A stretch of DNA of 64,000 bases from Streptomyces sp. 840.1. Lineage in GTDB: Bacteria > Actinomycetota > Actinomycetes > Streptomycetales > Streptomycetaceae. Shown piece after piece: positions 15,379 to 23,519 of this stretch (its first letter is position 1; each line of letters opens with the position of its first letter). Below the pieces are notes generated by a model. It saw only the letters and a program-made list of their open reading frames with translations. It did no database searches and was not told the origin of the DNA. Where the stretch lies: NCBI RefSeq assembly GCF_003751445.1, contig NZ_RJUU01000001.1, forward strand, positions 687,001-751,000, in the 5' to 3' direction. The position numbers were made by a program, and so were the translations under genes.

Positions 15379-16983
15379 ATGAGGACCTCCCCTGCCCTGC
15401 GCGCCGCGGCCCTCGCCGCCACCGTGACCGTGCTGCTCCCGCTCACCGGCTGTTCGGACGGCGGTGACAACGAGGCCCCGGACCGGTCGCAGGACTCGCC
15501 GCACCCGGCGAACGCCGCCGCGAGTCCGGGCCCGTCCGCCCTCGCCACCCAGCAGCTGACGTGGAAGCGCTGCCCGGCCCCGTCCCAGGCGGAGGGCGGC
15601 GGCGCCGCGCCCTCGCCGCTGCCCGGCGGGGCCGTCTGGGAGTGCTCCGTCATGAAGGTCCCGCTCGACCACGCCAAACCTGCGGGCGACACCATCGGCC
15701 TGGCGCTCGTCCGCGCGAAGGCCATGAACCAGAAGAACCGCATCGGCTCCCTCGTCTTCAACTTCGGCGGCCCCGGCGCCTCCGGCGTCGCCACCCTGCC
15801 CGCCTTCGGTACCGAGTACGACAAGCTGCGCACCCGCTACGACCTGGTGAGCTTCGACCCGCGCGGGGTCGGCCGCAGCGACGGGGTGAGGTGCGAGAAC
15901 GACAAACAGCTGGACGCGCGCTACCAGGAGGACGGAACACCGGACACCGCGGCCGAGGAGACGGCGTTCACCGACGACACGAAGGCGTACGCCGCCGCCT
16001 GCGAGAAGAACTCCGGCAGGGAGCTCCCCTACGTCGGGACGACGAACGCCGCCCGCGACATGGACCTGATGCGCCAGGTCCTGGGCGACCACCAGCTGCA
16101 CTACTTCGGCATCTCGTACGGCACCGAACTGGGCGGTGTCTACGCCCACTTGTTCCCCAAGAACGTGGGCAGGTCGGTGCTGGACGCGGTGGTGGACCCG
16201 ACCGAGAACGCCGAGCAGTCCTCGCTGGGCCAGGCCAAGGGGTTCCAGCTCGCGCTGGACAACTTCGCCAAGGACTGCGCGGAGCGGGGCGACGCCTGCA
16301 AGCTGCCCGGTTCCGACGCCGACGGGGTCGAGCAGGGGATCTCCGGCCTCCTGGACCGGCTGGAGAAGCGTCCCGTTTCCGGTCTCGGCGCACGCAAGCT
16401 GACGCAGACACAGGCCACCACCGGCATCGCGGCCGCCCTGTACTCCAAGGAGACCTGGCCGCTGCTGGAGCAGGGCATCGACGAGGCCGACGGCGGCAGC
16501 GGCGGGCTGCTGCTGGCGCTGGCCGACTCCCTCAACGGCCGTTCCGACAACGGCCACTACGACAACTCGGCGGCGGCCAACACGGCCATCAACTGCGCCG
16601 ACTCCAAGGAGCGGTTCACCCTGGAGGAGACCAAGGCGAAGCTCCCCGGGTTCCGTGAGGCCTCACCGGTCTTCGGTGACTACCTGGGCTGGGGCCTGAT
16701 GGCGTGCACCGAATGGCCGGTGGCCGGCGCCTGGGAGCACCCCGACGTCAGCGCCCCCGGCTCGGCCCCCCAGCTCGTCATCGGCAACACCGGCGACCCG
16801 GCGACCCCGTACAAGGGCGCGAAGGCCATGGCCGATGAGCTGGGCAAGGGCGTCGGCGTGGAGCTGACGTACAAGGGCGAGGGGCACGGCGCGTACAACA
16901 GCGGCAACGCCTGTGTGCAGAAGGCGGTCGGCGGCTATCTGCTGGACGGCAAGGTACCGGCGGCGGGCACGGTCTGCGGGTAG
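15379..16983 (+). CDS. secreted lipoprotein alpha/beta-hydrolase, S33 tripeptidyl-aminopeptidase-like
   Basis: A 534-residue lipoprotein peptidase like the Streptomyces mycelial proteases SlpD/SlpE and Tap. The signal peptide has a lipobox LTGC at about residues 25-28. The hydrolase core shows the oxyanion region FNFGGPGASG, FDPRGVGRSDGVRC, and the nucleophile elbow GISYGTELG (Ser). Late motifs NTGDPATPY (acid) and GEGHGAY (His) complete the triad, with a TAP-like C-terminal domain. Expected at the outer membrane face, trimming tripeptides or peptides. The ATG at 15379 has GGAG only a few bases upstream, an unusually tight spacing, but the signal peptide supports it. The IS ends 133 bp upstream and may affect expression. 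Its paralogue follows directly. Confidence 0.88.
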   Translation: MRTSPALRAAALAATVTVLLPLTGCSDGGDNEAPDRSQDSPHPANAAASPGPSALATQQLTWKRCPAPSQAEGGGAAPSPLPGGAVWECSVMKVPLDHAKPAGDTIGLALVRAKAMNQKNRIGSLVFNFGGPGASGVATLPAFGTEYDKLRTRYDLVSFDPRGVGRSDGVRCENDKQLDARYQEDGTPDTAAEETAFTDDTKAYAAACEKNSGRELPYVGTTNAARDMDLMRQVLGDHQLHYFGISYGTELGGVYAHLFPKNVGRSVLDAVVDPTENAEQSSLGQAKGFQLALDNFAKDCAERGDACKLPGSDADGVEQGISGLLDRLEKRPVSGLGARKLTQTQATTGIAAALYSKETWPLLEQGIDEADGGSGGLLLALADSLNGRSDNGHYDNSAAANTAINCADSKERFTLEETKAKLPGFREASPVFGDYLGWGLMACTEWPVAGAWEHPDVSAPGSAPQLVIGNTGDPATPYKGAKAMADELGKGVGVELTYKGEGHGAYNSGNACVQKAVGGYLLDGKVPAAGTVCG

Positions 16984-17063
16984 GGCCCCGCGGCACCGTC
17001 CTACGATGAGCGGGCCGCCGGCCGGTCGGGCGGCGACAGGGGACACAGGGGAGGGACGCACAC

Positions 17064-18635
17064 GTGGTCTCATACGCACGGGCCGGCGCGCTGGCCGCCA
17101 CCGCGCTGCTGCTGACGGGGGCGCTCGCGGGCTGCGACGACGGTACGGACGACAAGCCCGGCAGGGCGACGGGCGGCGGTAGGGCCGGTTCACCGTCCGC
17201 CCCGGCCTCATCCGCGGCGGACGGGAAACCGGCGCTGCCCGGCTCGCTCACCTCGCAGCACCTCGACTGGAAGCGCTGCGGGGCGCCCGAGGGCGGGTCC
17301 GCTCCCGGTTCCAACTGGCGCTGCGCGAGCGTCCGCGTCCCGCTGGACTACGCGAAGCCGCAGGGCGACACGATCGGGATCGCGCTGATCCGCAAGCAGG
17401 CCCGCGACAAGGGCCGGCGCCTCGGTTCGATGCTGTTCAACTTCGGCGGCCCCGGCGGCTCGGGCGTCTCCATCCTGCCGCGCGCCGCCGGTTCGTACGA
17501 GAAGCTCAACACCCGTTACGACCTGGTGGGCTTCGATCCGCGCGGGGTGGCCGGGAGCGCCGGGGTGCGCTGCCGCTCCGACCAGGAGCAGGAGGACGCC
17601 GCCCGGAAGGTGGACATGACTCCGGACACGGCGGCTGAGGAGGCGGCGTTCATGAAGGACGGCGCGGACTTCGGCGCGGGCTGCGAGCGCCGCTCGGGCA
17701 AGGTCCTGCCGTTCGTCGGCACGACGAACGCCGCCCGGGACATGGACCTGATCCGCGAGGTGCTCGGTGACCGGAAGCTGACGTACTTCGGCATGTCGTA
17801 CGGGACCGAACTGGGCGGCACCTACGCGCACCTGTTCCCGGCGAACGTCGGGCGCACCGTCCTGGACGCGGTCGTCGACCCCACGGCGGACGCCGTCGGG
17901 CACGCCCGCAACCAGACGACCGGCTTCCAGCGGGCGCTGGACAACTACCTGAAGGACCGGGGCCAGGACCCCGGAGCGGGCACCCGGCGCATCGCCCGGC
18001 TGCTGGCCGGGATCGACCGGAAGCCGCTGCCGACCGGTACCTCCCGCGAGCTCAACGAGTCACTGGCCATCACGGGCATCGTGATGCCGCTCTACGCCAA
18101 GGACAACTGGCCGGTTCTGACCCGGGCGCTGGACGAGGCGGAGAGCGGCCGGGGCAGCATGCTGCTGCAGCTGGCCGACTCGTACAACAACCGGGACGAG
18201 AAGGGCCGTTACGGCACCGAGAGCCACTCGCAGCGGGCCATCTCCTGCGCGGACAGCAACGTCCGGCCGACGGTGGCCGACGCCAGGGCGCTGCTGCCCG
18301 AGTTCGAGAAGCTGTCGCCGGTCTTCGGCGCGTTCCTGGCCTGGGACACCGCGGGCTGGTGCTCCGACTGGCCGGTGAAGGGCGAGCGCGCGACCCCGGA
18401 GGCGAGCGCCCCGGGCGCCGGCCCGGTCCTGGTCGTGGGGACGACCGGCGACCCGGCGACGCCGTACGAGGGGGCGCGGAAGATGGCGGACGAGCTGGGC
18501 AAGGGCGTCGGCGTCCTGCTCACCAACAAGGGCGAGGGGCACGGCGCCTACGGCCGGAGCGCCTGCGTGACGTCCACCGTGGACGCGTACTTCCTGGACG
18601 GGAAGGTCCCGGCGGACGGCAAGACCTGCTCGTAG
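17064..18635 (+). CDS. secreted lipoprotein alpha/beta-hydrolase, S33 family (tandem paralogue)
   Basis: A 523-residue paralogue of the preceding gene with the same layout: signal peptide with lipobox LAGC, FNFGGPGGSG oxyanion region, FDPRGVAGS, nucleophile elbow GMSYGTELG, then GTTGDPATPY and GEGHGAYG carrying the acid and His. Both share CERxSGK/R and GTTNAARDMDL stretches, pointing to tandem duplication followed by divergence, mainly in the mature N-terminus. The GTG at 17064 follows GGGGAGGGACG. The 80-bp gap between the two genes has no strong terminator, so they may be co-transcribed. A convergent terminator separates it from moeZ. Substrate preference between the two copies cannot be predicted. 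Confidence 0.88.
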   Translation: MVSYARAGALAATALLLTGALAGCDDGTDDKPGRATGGGRAGSPSAPASSAADGKPALPGSLTSQHLDWKRCGAPEGGSAPGSNWRCASVRVPLDYAKPQGDTIGIALIRKQARDKGRRLGSMLFNFGGPGGSGVSILPRAAGSYEKLNTRYDLVGFDPRGVAGSAGVRCRSDQEQEDAARKVDMTPDTAAEEAAFMKDGADFGAGCERRSGKVLPFVGTTNAARDMDLIREVLGDRKLTYFGMSYGTELGGTYAHLFPANVGRTVLDAVVDPTADAVGHARNQTTGFQRALDNYLKDRGQDPGAGTRRIARLLAGIDRKPLPTGTSRELNESLAITGIVMPLYAKDNWPVLTRALDEAESGRGSMLLQLADSYNNRDEKGRYGTESHSQRAISCADSNVRPTVADARALLPEFEKLSPVFGAFLAWDTAGWCSDWPVKGERATPEASAPGAGPVLVVGTTGDPATPYEGARKMADELGKGVGVLLTNKGEGHGAYGRSACVTSTVDAYFLDGKVPADGKTCS

Positions 18636-18655
18636 CCCCCTCCCCCCGGCACGAC

Positions 18656-18692
18656 GAAGGGGCCGGTCTGCGTGGTGCGGACCGGCCCCTTC
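18656..18692. terminator. bidirectional terminator between the peptidase and moeZ
   Basis: GAAGGGGCCGGTC (18656-18668) and its exact complement (18680-18692) form a 13-bp stem between two convergent genes. Confidence 0.8.
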
Positions 18693-18700
18693 GAGTTGTT

Positions 18701-19879
18701 CTAGTACACCGGCTTCTCGGGCTCGATCTGGTTGACCCAGCCGATCACGCCGCCGCCGACGTGCACCGCGTCGGCGAAGCCCGCCGACTTGAGGACCGCG
18801 AGGACCTCGGCGCTGCGGACGCCGGTCTTGCAGTTCAGGACGATGCGCTTGTCCTGCGGGAGGTCCTGGAGGGCGTTGCCCATCAGGAACTCGTTCTTCG
18901 GGATCAGCTTGGCGCCGGGGATCGCGACGATCTCGAACTCGTTCGGCTCGCGGACGTCGATCAGCTCGATCTTCTCGTCCGCGTCCATCCACTCCTTGAG
19001 CTGCTTGGGAGTGATCGTGGAGCCGAGCGCCGCCTCCTGGGCCTCCTCGGACACGACGCCGCAGAAGGCCTCGTAGTCGATGAGCTCGGTGACGGTCGGG
19101 TTCTCGCCGCAGACCGCGCAGTCGGGGTCCTTGCGGACCTTGACCTGGCGGTACTGCATCTCCAGGGCGTCGTAGATCATCAGCCGGCCGACGAGCGGGT
19201 CACCGATTCCGGCGAGCAGCTTGATGGCCTCGTTGACCTGGATGGAGCCGATGGACGCGCAGAGCACGCCCAGCACGCCGCCCTCGGCGCAGGAGGGAAC
19301 CATGCCGGGGGGCGGCGGCTCCGGGTAGAGGCAGCGGTAGCAGGGGCCGTGCTCGGACCAGAAGACGGACGCCTGGCCGTCGAACCGGTAGATGGAGCCC
19401 CAGACGTACGGCTTGTTCAGCAGCACCGCGGCGTCGTTGACGAGATAGCGGGTGGCGAAGTTGTCCGTGCCGTCCACGATCAGGTCGTACTGGGCGAAGA
19501 TCTCCATCACGTTCTCGGCTTCGAGCCGTTCCTCGTGAAGGATCACGTTCACCAGGGGGTTGATCCCCTGCACGCTCTCCTTGGCCGACTGGGCCTTGGA
19601 CTTGCCGATGTCGGCCTGGCTGTGGATGATCTGCCGCTGCAGGTTCGACTCGTCGACCTCGTCGAACTCCACGATGCCGAGCGTTCCGACACCGGCGGCG
19701 GCCAGGTACATCAGGGCCGGCGAGCCGAGTCCGCCGGCGCCCACACAGAGCACCTTCGCGTTCTTCAGCCGCTTCTGCCCGTCCATCCCGACATCCGGGA
19801 TGATCAGGTGGCGGGAGTACCTGCGGACCTCGTCGACGGTGAGCTCAGCAGCTGGCTCGACCAGGGGTGGCAGCGACAC
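18701..19879 (-). CDS. moeZ: MoeZ: MoeB/ThiF adenylyltransferase fused to rhodanese
   Basis: Activates sulfur-carrier proteins (MoaD, ThiS, CysO and biosynthetic carriers) by C-terminal adenylation, then thiocarboxylates them; 392 residues. The E1-like part has the ATP loop GAGGLGSPA, the RQIIHSQADIG stretch, a zinc site of two CxxC pairs (CYRC, CAVC) and the crossover Cys in SCAEGGVLG. The C-terminal rhodanese domain carries the sulfur-transfer loop NCKTGVRS. A SigR-type promoter (19946-19971) overlaps the stop codon of the upstream polysaccharide operon, so moeZ can be induced separately under thiol stress. I recall moeB as a SigR target in S. coelicolor. The start GTG is preceded by GAGG at short spacing. 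In mycobacteria the orthologue is adjacent to the DUF3152 gene; here 11 kb intervenes. Confidence 0.95.
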   Translation of the reverse strand: MSLPPLVEPAAELTVDEVRRYSRHLIIPDVGMDGQKRLKNAKVLCVGAGGLGSPALMYLAAAGVGTLGIVEFDEVDESNLQRQIIHSQADIGKSKAQSAKESVQGINPLVNVILHEERLEAENVMEIFAQYDLIVDGTDNFATRYLVNDAAVLLNKPYVWGSIYRFDGQASVFWSEHGPCYRCLYPEPPPPGMVPSCAEGGVLGVLCASIGSIQVNEAIKLLAGIGDPLVGRLMIYDALEMQYRQVKVRKDPDCAVCGENPTVTELIDYEAFCGVVSEEAQEAALGSTITPKQLKEWMDADEKIELIDVREPNEFEIVAIPGAKLIPKNEFLMGNALQDLPQDKRIVLNCKTGVRSAEVLAVLKSAGFADAVHVGGGVIGWVNQIEPEKPVY

Positions 19880-19945
19880 AGGAACCTCAACAATGCAGGT
19901 GGTCGGTTTCTACGTACTTCGACTACGTACGGTTGTTCTTGCGGT

Positions 19946-19971
19946 AACACTGCCACGCCCCCTCTCATTCC
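19946..19971 (-). promoter_or_regulatory. SigR-type promoter of moeZ (GGAAT-N18-GTT)
   Basis: On the minus strand GGAAT (19971-19967) and GTT (19948-19946) are exactly 18 nt apart, the SigR consensus for thiol-oxidative stress. The GGAAT covers the Glu codon and stop of the GH135 gene. Predicted start about 60 nt before the moeZ GTG. Confidence 0.75.
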
Positions 19972-20807
19972 GAGATACCAGGTCCGATCCGCGAGACGAT
20001 TTCATCCCAGTAGCTGGGCAGCGTCGCGAATGGATCGGTTTGTCCGTGCCCGTTCCCGGGATCCGTCTCACCGCTGCGATCCGTGAAGAAGATCGTTCCG
20101 GCGCCCTGCCAGCGCGCGATCCGCATCGCCTCCTCCAGGTGGCTGCGCGGAACGCCGTGGACGAAGTGCGCGAACCGGCCGGGCGGATAGGCGGCGGTCC
20201 ACTCCGCCACCTGCGACCAGCGGTAGTCGGTCCACGGGCCGCGGAAGGTGACGAGCTGGTCGGCGGCCTCCGCGTAGCCGGGGTACGGGTGGGTGTCGTG
20301 CCCGAGCACGAGGTGCCCGCCGCCCCGCACGCCGTCGCTGTCCGCCAGGAACGCGGCGAGGGTGCTGGTGAGCCGGCGGACCGCCGGGAGGCCGGGGCGG
20401 CCGGCCGGGCACCGGTCGAGGTAGAAGCCGTCGACGCGGTACCAGTCCAGGAAGGACCGGGCGTCGGTGACCAGCTCGTCGAAGGGCCGGTCACCGAAGG
20501 CCAGATCGAGCCGGCCGAGCAGCCGCCCGGCCGACGCCCGCACGGAGTCCAGCGCCTCCTCGCCGTGCACGGCCCGTTCGCGGGCGTTGCGGAGCCGGCC
20601 CGCGGCCTCCAGGCAGTGCGGGTCGGGACGGGTGCCGGGACCGTTGTCGATGTCGAGGACGGCCCAGTGCAGCGGGGTGCCGGGGCGTGCCAGCTCGGCC
20701 CATTCGACGGGCGCGAGCAGCGGGTGCGTGTAGCCGGGGACGCCGAAGCCGAGCTGTTCGGCACCGCTGGTGCGGCGGGCCGTGCCGGTACTGGTCAGAT
20801 ACGGCAC
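19965..20807 (-). CDS. GH135 / spherulation-specific family 4 (spherulin-4) glycoside hydrolase
   Basis: A 280-residue TIM-barrel protein of the spherulin-4 family, now GH135, whose fungal member Sph3 cleaves galactosaminogalactan. Family stretches are LDIDNGPGTRPD, VDGFYLDRC (catalytic-region Asp after a barrel strand), YPGYAEAADQLVTFRGP and FAHFVHGV. No convincing signal peptide is visible, unlike secreted members, so it may act inside the cell or leave by another route. The ATG at 20807 lies 13 bp inside the epimerase gene, implying translational coupling. It is the last gene of the polysaccharide operon. A hydrolase encoded with its synthase genes usually trims or clears the polymer. Family call firm; substrate, perhaps a GalNAc or galactosamine polymer, is inferred. 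Confidence 0.75.
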   Translation of the reverse strand: MPYLTSTGTARRTSGAEQLGFGVPGYTHPLLAPVEWAELARPGTPLHWAVLDIDNGPGTRPDPHCLEAAGRLRNARERAVHGEEALDSVRASAGRLLGRLDLAFGDRPFDELVTDARSFLDWYRVDGFYLDRCPAGRPGLPAVRRLTSTLAAFLADSDGVRGGGHLVLGHDTHPYPGYAEAADQLVTFRGPWTDYRWSQVAEWTAAYPPGRFAHFVHGVPRSHLEEAMRIARWQGAGTIFFTDRSGETDPGNGHGQTDPFATLPSYWDEIVSRIGPGISE

Positions 20808-21760
20808 GCCGCCTCCATCCAGATGTCCGCGAGGGACTCCTCCAGATTGATCCGGGGGCGCCAGCCGAGCCGGTCCCTGGCGGTGCGCACATCGGCCTGC
20901 TGCCAGGCGCCGCAGCCGTCCGGGTAGGGCGAGGGGGTGGCCGAGAGGTGTTCCATGACCGATTCGGCCGAGGTGCGGGGGGCGCCGATGGGCAGCCGGG
21001 CGGGGGGCGTGTCCAGCTCGTGGAGCGCGCCGGCGTATCCGGCGACCTTGGCGAGCACGGCGGCGGCGTCACGGAGGCGCACGGCCCGGCCGGTGCCGAT
21101 GTTGACGACGCCCTGGGCGGCGGAGAGCGAGGCGGCGTGCACGGCGCGCGCGACGTCGCGCACATCGACGAAGTCGCGCTGCACGCCGAGACCGCTGAGC
21201 TTGAGCTCGCCGTCACCGGACTGCATGGCGCGGCGCATCGCCTCCGCGAGCCGGCCGAGCGGGGAGCCGGCCGGGGTGCCGGGACCGACCGGCGAGAAGA
21301 CCCGCAGCACGACCGCGTCGAGGCCGGAGCCGAGGACGAGTTCGGTGGCGGCGAGCTTGCTGACGCCGTACGGGCCGCCGGGGCGGGGGATGGCGTCCTC
21401 GGCGGTGGACGAGCCGGGCTGCGAGGGCCCGTACTCGGAGGAGCAGCCGACCTGGACGAGCCGGGCGGTGCAGCCGCTGCGCCGCATCGCCTCGCAGACG
21501 GTGGCGACGGCGACGGTGTTGTGGCGGGTCAGGTCGCGCGCCCCGCCCCGGGTGGCGCCGGCGCAGTTGACGACGACTCCGGGGTGGACGGCGTCCAGGA
21601 AGCGGGTGAGGGCTCCCGGGCTGCCGCTGGCGAGGTCGAACCGTACGTCGGCGTCGTCGCCTCGGCCGAGCGCCGTGAGGTGTACGGCCGGGTCGGCGAG
21701 CAGCCGGTCGGCGACGAACCGGCCGAGGAATCCGTTGGCTCCGAGCAGCAGCACCCTCAT
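20795..21760 (-). CDS. NAD-dependent epimerase/dehydratase (extended SDR, nucleotide-sugar type)
   Basis: A 321-residue extended short-chain dehydrogenase. The N-terminus MRVLLLGANGFLGRF contains the NAD-binding GxxGxxG. The catalytic Ser sits in VGCSSEYGP and YxxxK is YGVSK. RDFVDVRDVARAV and NIGTGRAV are the usual later motifs of GalE-like enzymes. It should interconvert or oxidise a nucleotide sugar, plausibly supplying the activated sugar for the neighbouring glycosyltransferase. Its ATG overlaps the stop of a 19-codon ORF (ATGA), and its 3' end overlaps the GH135 gene. The substrate (UDP-GlcNAc/GalNAc or other) cannot be settled from motifs. Confidence 0.85.
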   Translation of the reverse strand: MRVLLLGANGFLGRFVADRLLADPAVHLTALGRGDDADVRFDLASGSPGALTRFLDAVHPGVVVNCAGATRGGARDLTRHNTVAVATVCEAMRRSGCTARLVQVGCSSEYGPSQPGSSTAEDAIPRPGGPYGVSKLAATELVLGSGLDAVVLRVFSPVGPGTPAGSPLGRLAEAMRRAMQSGDGELKLSGLGVQRDFVDVRDVARAVHAASLSAAQGVVNIGTGRAVRLRDAAAVLAKVAGYAGALHELDTPPARLPIGAPRTSAESVMEHLSATPSPYPDGCGAWQQADVRTARDRLGWRPRINLEESLADIWMEAACRI

Positions 21761-21816
21761 CGTGCGCCCCCTGGGTGCCGACGGCGGGCTGCCGGTGCGA
21801 GGTATTGGGGGGTCAT
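21757..21816 (-). CDS. 19-codon ORF translationally coupled to the epimerase
   Basis: An ATG at 21816 preceded by AAGGAG at 9-nt spacing opens MTPQYLAPAARRRHPGGAR and stops at TGA sharing ATGA with the epimerase start. The epimerase itself has no comparable ribosome site. It may be a true micropeptide (basic, no membrane segment) or only a device that delivers ribosomes to the epimerase start. No family recognised. Confidence 0.5.
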   Translation of the reverse strand: MTPQYLAPAARRRHPGGAR

Positions 21817-21907
21817 GTCCGGTGTCTCCTTGAGGCAGTTGAGTACGGTGCGGGGCGGGACCCGCGGCGTCGGCTCCGCGGGGGTCTGTGGTGCGTCGTG
21901 GCGCGCG

Positions 21908-23374
21908 TCAGTCGGCGGTGTGGGCGGATGCCCGGGAGAGCGCGACGGTGGCGGTGGTCAGCAGCCCGAGCGCGGCCGCGCCGCAGGCCACGGCGGGTAC
22001 GGCTCCGGCGCCCGCCGCCGCGACGAGGGCGTCGACCGGCCGGGCGACGGGGTGGAGGCCGGGCAGCCGTCCGGCCAGGACCAGGGCGGGTGCGGCGGCC
22101 TCGACGGCACAGGCGGCGGCGAGTCCGGTGGCGGCGGGTCCGGGGAAGCCGTGGACGGTGAGGAGCCGTGCCAGCAGGAGCAGCACCCCGAGGCCGGCCG
22201 CCCCGACGGGGGCGCCGCCGCCGGTTCCGAGACCGGCCAGGTAGAGCAGCCCGGTCACGACGCAGAGGAAGAACGCGACGGCGCCGAACAGCAGGGGGCG
22301 CACGCCTGCCGCGAACTCCTCCAGTGCGCGGCTGCCGTTGAGTTTGTGGTGTGCGTGCACGGAGAAGAGGTGCGCGCACCAGGCGGCCGGGGCGACCGCG
22401 ACGGCGAGCCCGAGCAGCGGGGCCGGGGTGATCGCCCAGGGGCCTTCGGGGCCGCCGCTGAGCACCTGGTGGAGCAGGGCCTCGCCGTACAGGGCGTAGC
22501 CGAGCAGCCAGCAGCCGTACAGGTTGGCGGCGCCCGTGGCGCGGCCGTCGGTGGAGAGCGGCCCGTTGCGCAGCGCGAGGGCGAGCCCGATGAACGCGAG
22601 GAGGGCGCCGCCGCTGCCGATGGCGAGCCGCGCCTCGCCGCCCAGCACCCCGTCGGTGAGCCGCAGCGATACGAGCGTCGCCAGACAGGCGGCGCCCGGC
22701 AGCAGTGCCCGCAGCGACCAGGCGGCGCGCGTCTGGATGTCACCCGCCGCCGTGGAGAGCACGACGACGGGCTCCTGCGCCGTGCCGGGTGCCGCGGGCT
22801 CCCCCGCCATGCCCGGTACCCGGGCGAACAGCTCCTCGGCGAGCGAGAACACGTCGCGGTGGCGGTAGCGGGCGGCGGTGCGGTCGGTGACGCCGTGGGC
22901 CTCCAGCCCGGCGGCGATCTCCAGCGAGTCGACGGCGCGCTCGCAGAGTTCGCGGTGCCGGTGCATGAGCGACTTCACCGGGTCGGCGGGCCCGCGTCGC
23001 CCGGTGCTGAGCTTGCGCGCCTGGGCGGCGTGCGCGATCTCCGGTGCGCGGGCGGAGGGTTGGGCCGCGCGCTCCGGGGCGCCTGCGGCCACTGCGACCG
23101 CCGGTGCCTCCGGGACCCCTGAGACCGCCGCCTCTGCCGAGGTCTTGGCGAGTGCCTCGGCGGGGGGCTCGGCAGGGGACTTGGCGAGTGCCTCGGCCCG
23201 GGGCTCGGGGGCCTCGGCCGGGGTCTTGGGCGCGGCCGGCGCTGTCGCCGGGGCGGTCCCCGTCCTCCGCTCCGGGCCGGTCCCGGCCGGTGCGTCGGGG
23301 ACGAGCGCCCGCGAGCGGGGGTCCCAGCCGCTGCCGGTCGTCGGTGTGCCGGGCAACTCGGTCGGGCGGCCCAT
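21908..23374 (-). CDS. polytopic membrane protein of the polysaccharide operon, unknown family
   Basis: A 488-residue protein: about 150 Ala/Pro/Glu-rich residues without hydrophobic segments, a conserved-looking helical stretch (KSLMHRHRELCERAVDSLE... through FSLAEELFARVP), then about eight hydrophobic helices to the C-terminus. The ATG at 23374 has GGAGG seven bases upstream. A longer alternative from 23527 overlaps the glycosyltransferase stop (ATGCGTGA) and would add a tail with duplicated ARADLT units. Position between a PelF-like glycosyltransferase and a sugar epimerase suggests it is the export or assembly membrane component (the PelE/PelG slot), but no PelG signature is recognised. 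Function is inferred from context only. Confidence 0.7.
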   Translation of the reverse strand: MGRPTELPGTPTTGSGWDPRSRALVPDAPAGTGPERRTGTAPATAPAAPKTPAEAPEPRAEALAKSPAEPPAEALAKTSAEAAVSGVPEAPAVAVAAGAPERAAQPSARAPEIAHAAQARKLSTGRRGPADPVKSLMHRHRELCERAVDSLEIAAGLEAHGVTDRTAARYRHRDVFSLAEELFARVPGMAGEPAAPGTAQEPVVVLSTAAGDIQTRAAWSLRALLPGAACLATLVSLRLTDGVLGGEARLAIGSGGALLAFIGLALALRNGPLSTDGRATGAANLYGCWLLGYALYGEALLHQVLSGGPEGPWAITPAPLLGLAVAVAPAAWCAHLFSVHAHHKLNGSRALEEFAAGVRPLLFGAVAFFLCVVTGLLYLAGLGTGGGAPVGAAGLGVLLLLARLLTVHGFPGPAATGLAAACAVEAAAPALVLAGRLPGLHPVARPVDALVAAAGAGAVPAVACGAAALGLLTTATVALSRASAHTAD

Positions 23375-23519
23375 CGTCGTTCCTCCGTCTTCCTCGCCGT
23401 GGGCGCCGGGCGCCCCGGCCCGGCCGGTCAGGTGGGCAGGGTCGGTCAGGTCGGCACGGGCGGTCAGGTCGGCACGGGCCGCCGGGTCGGTACGGCGGCC
23501 CGGTCCGGCCGCTTCCTGG

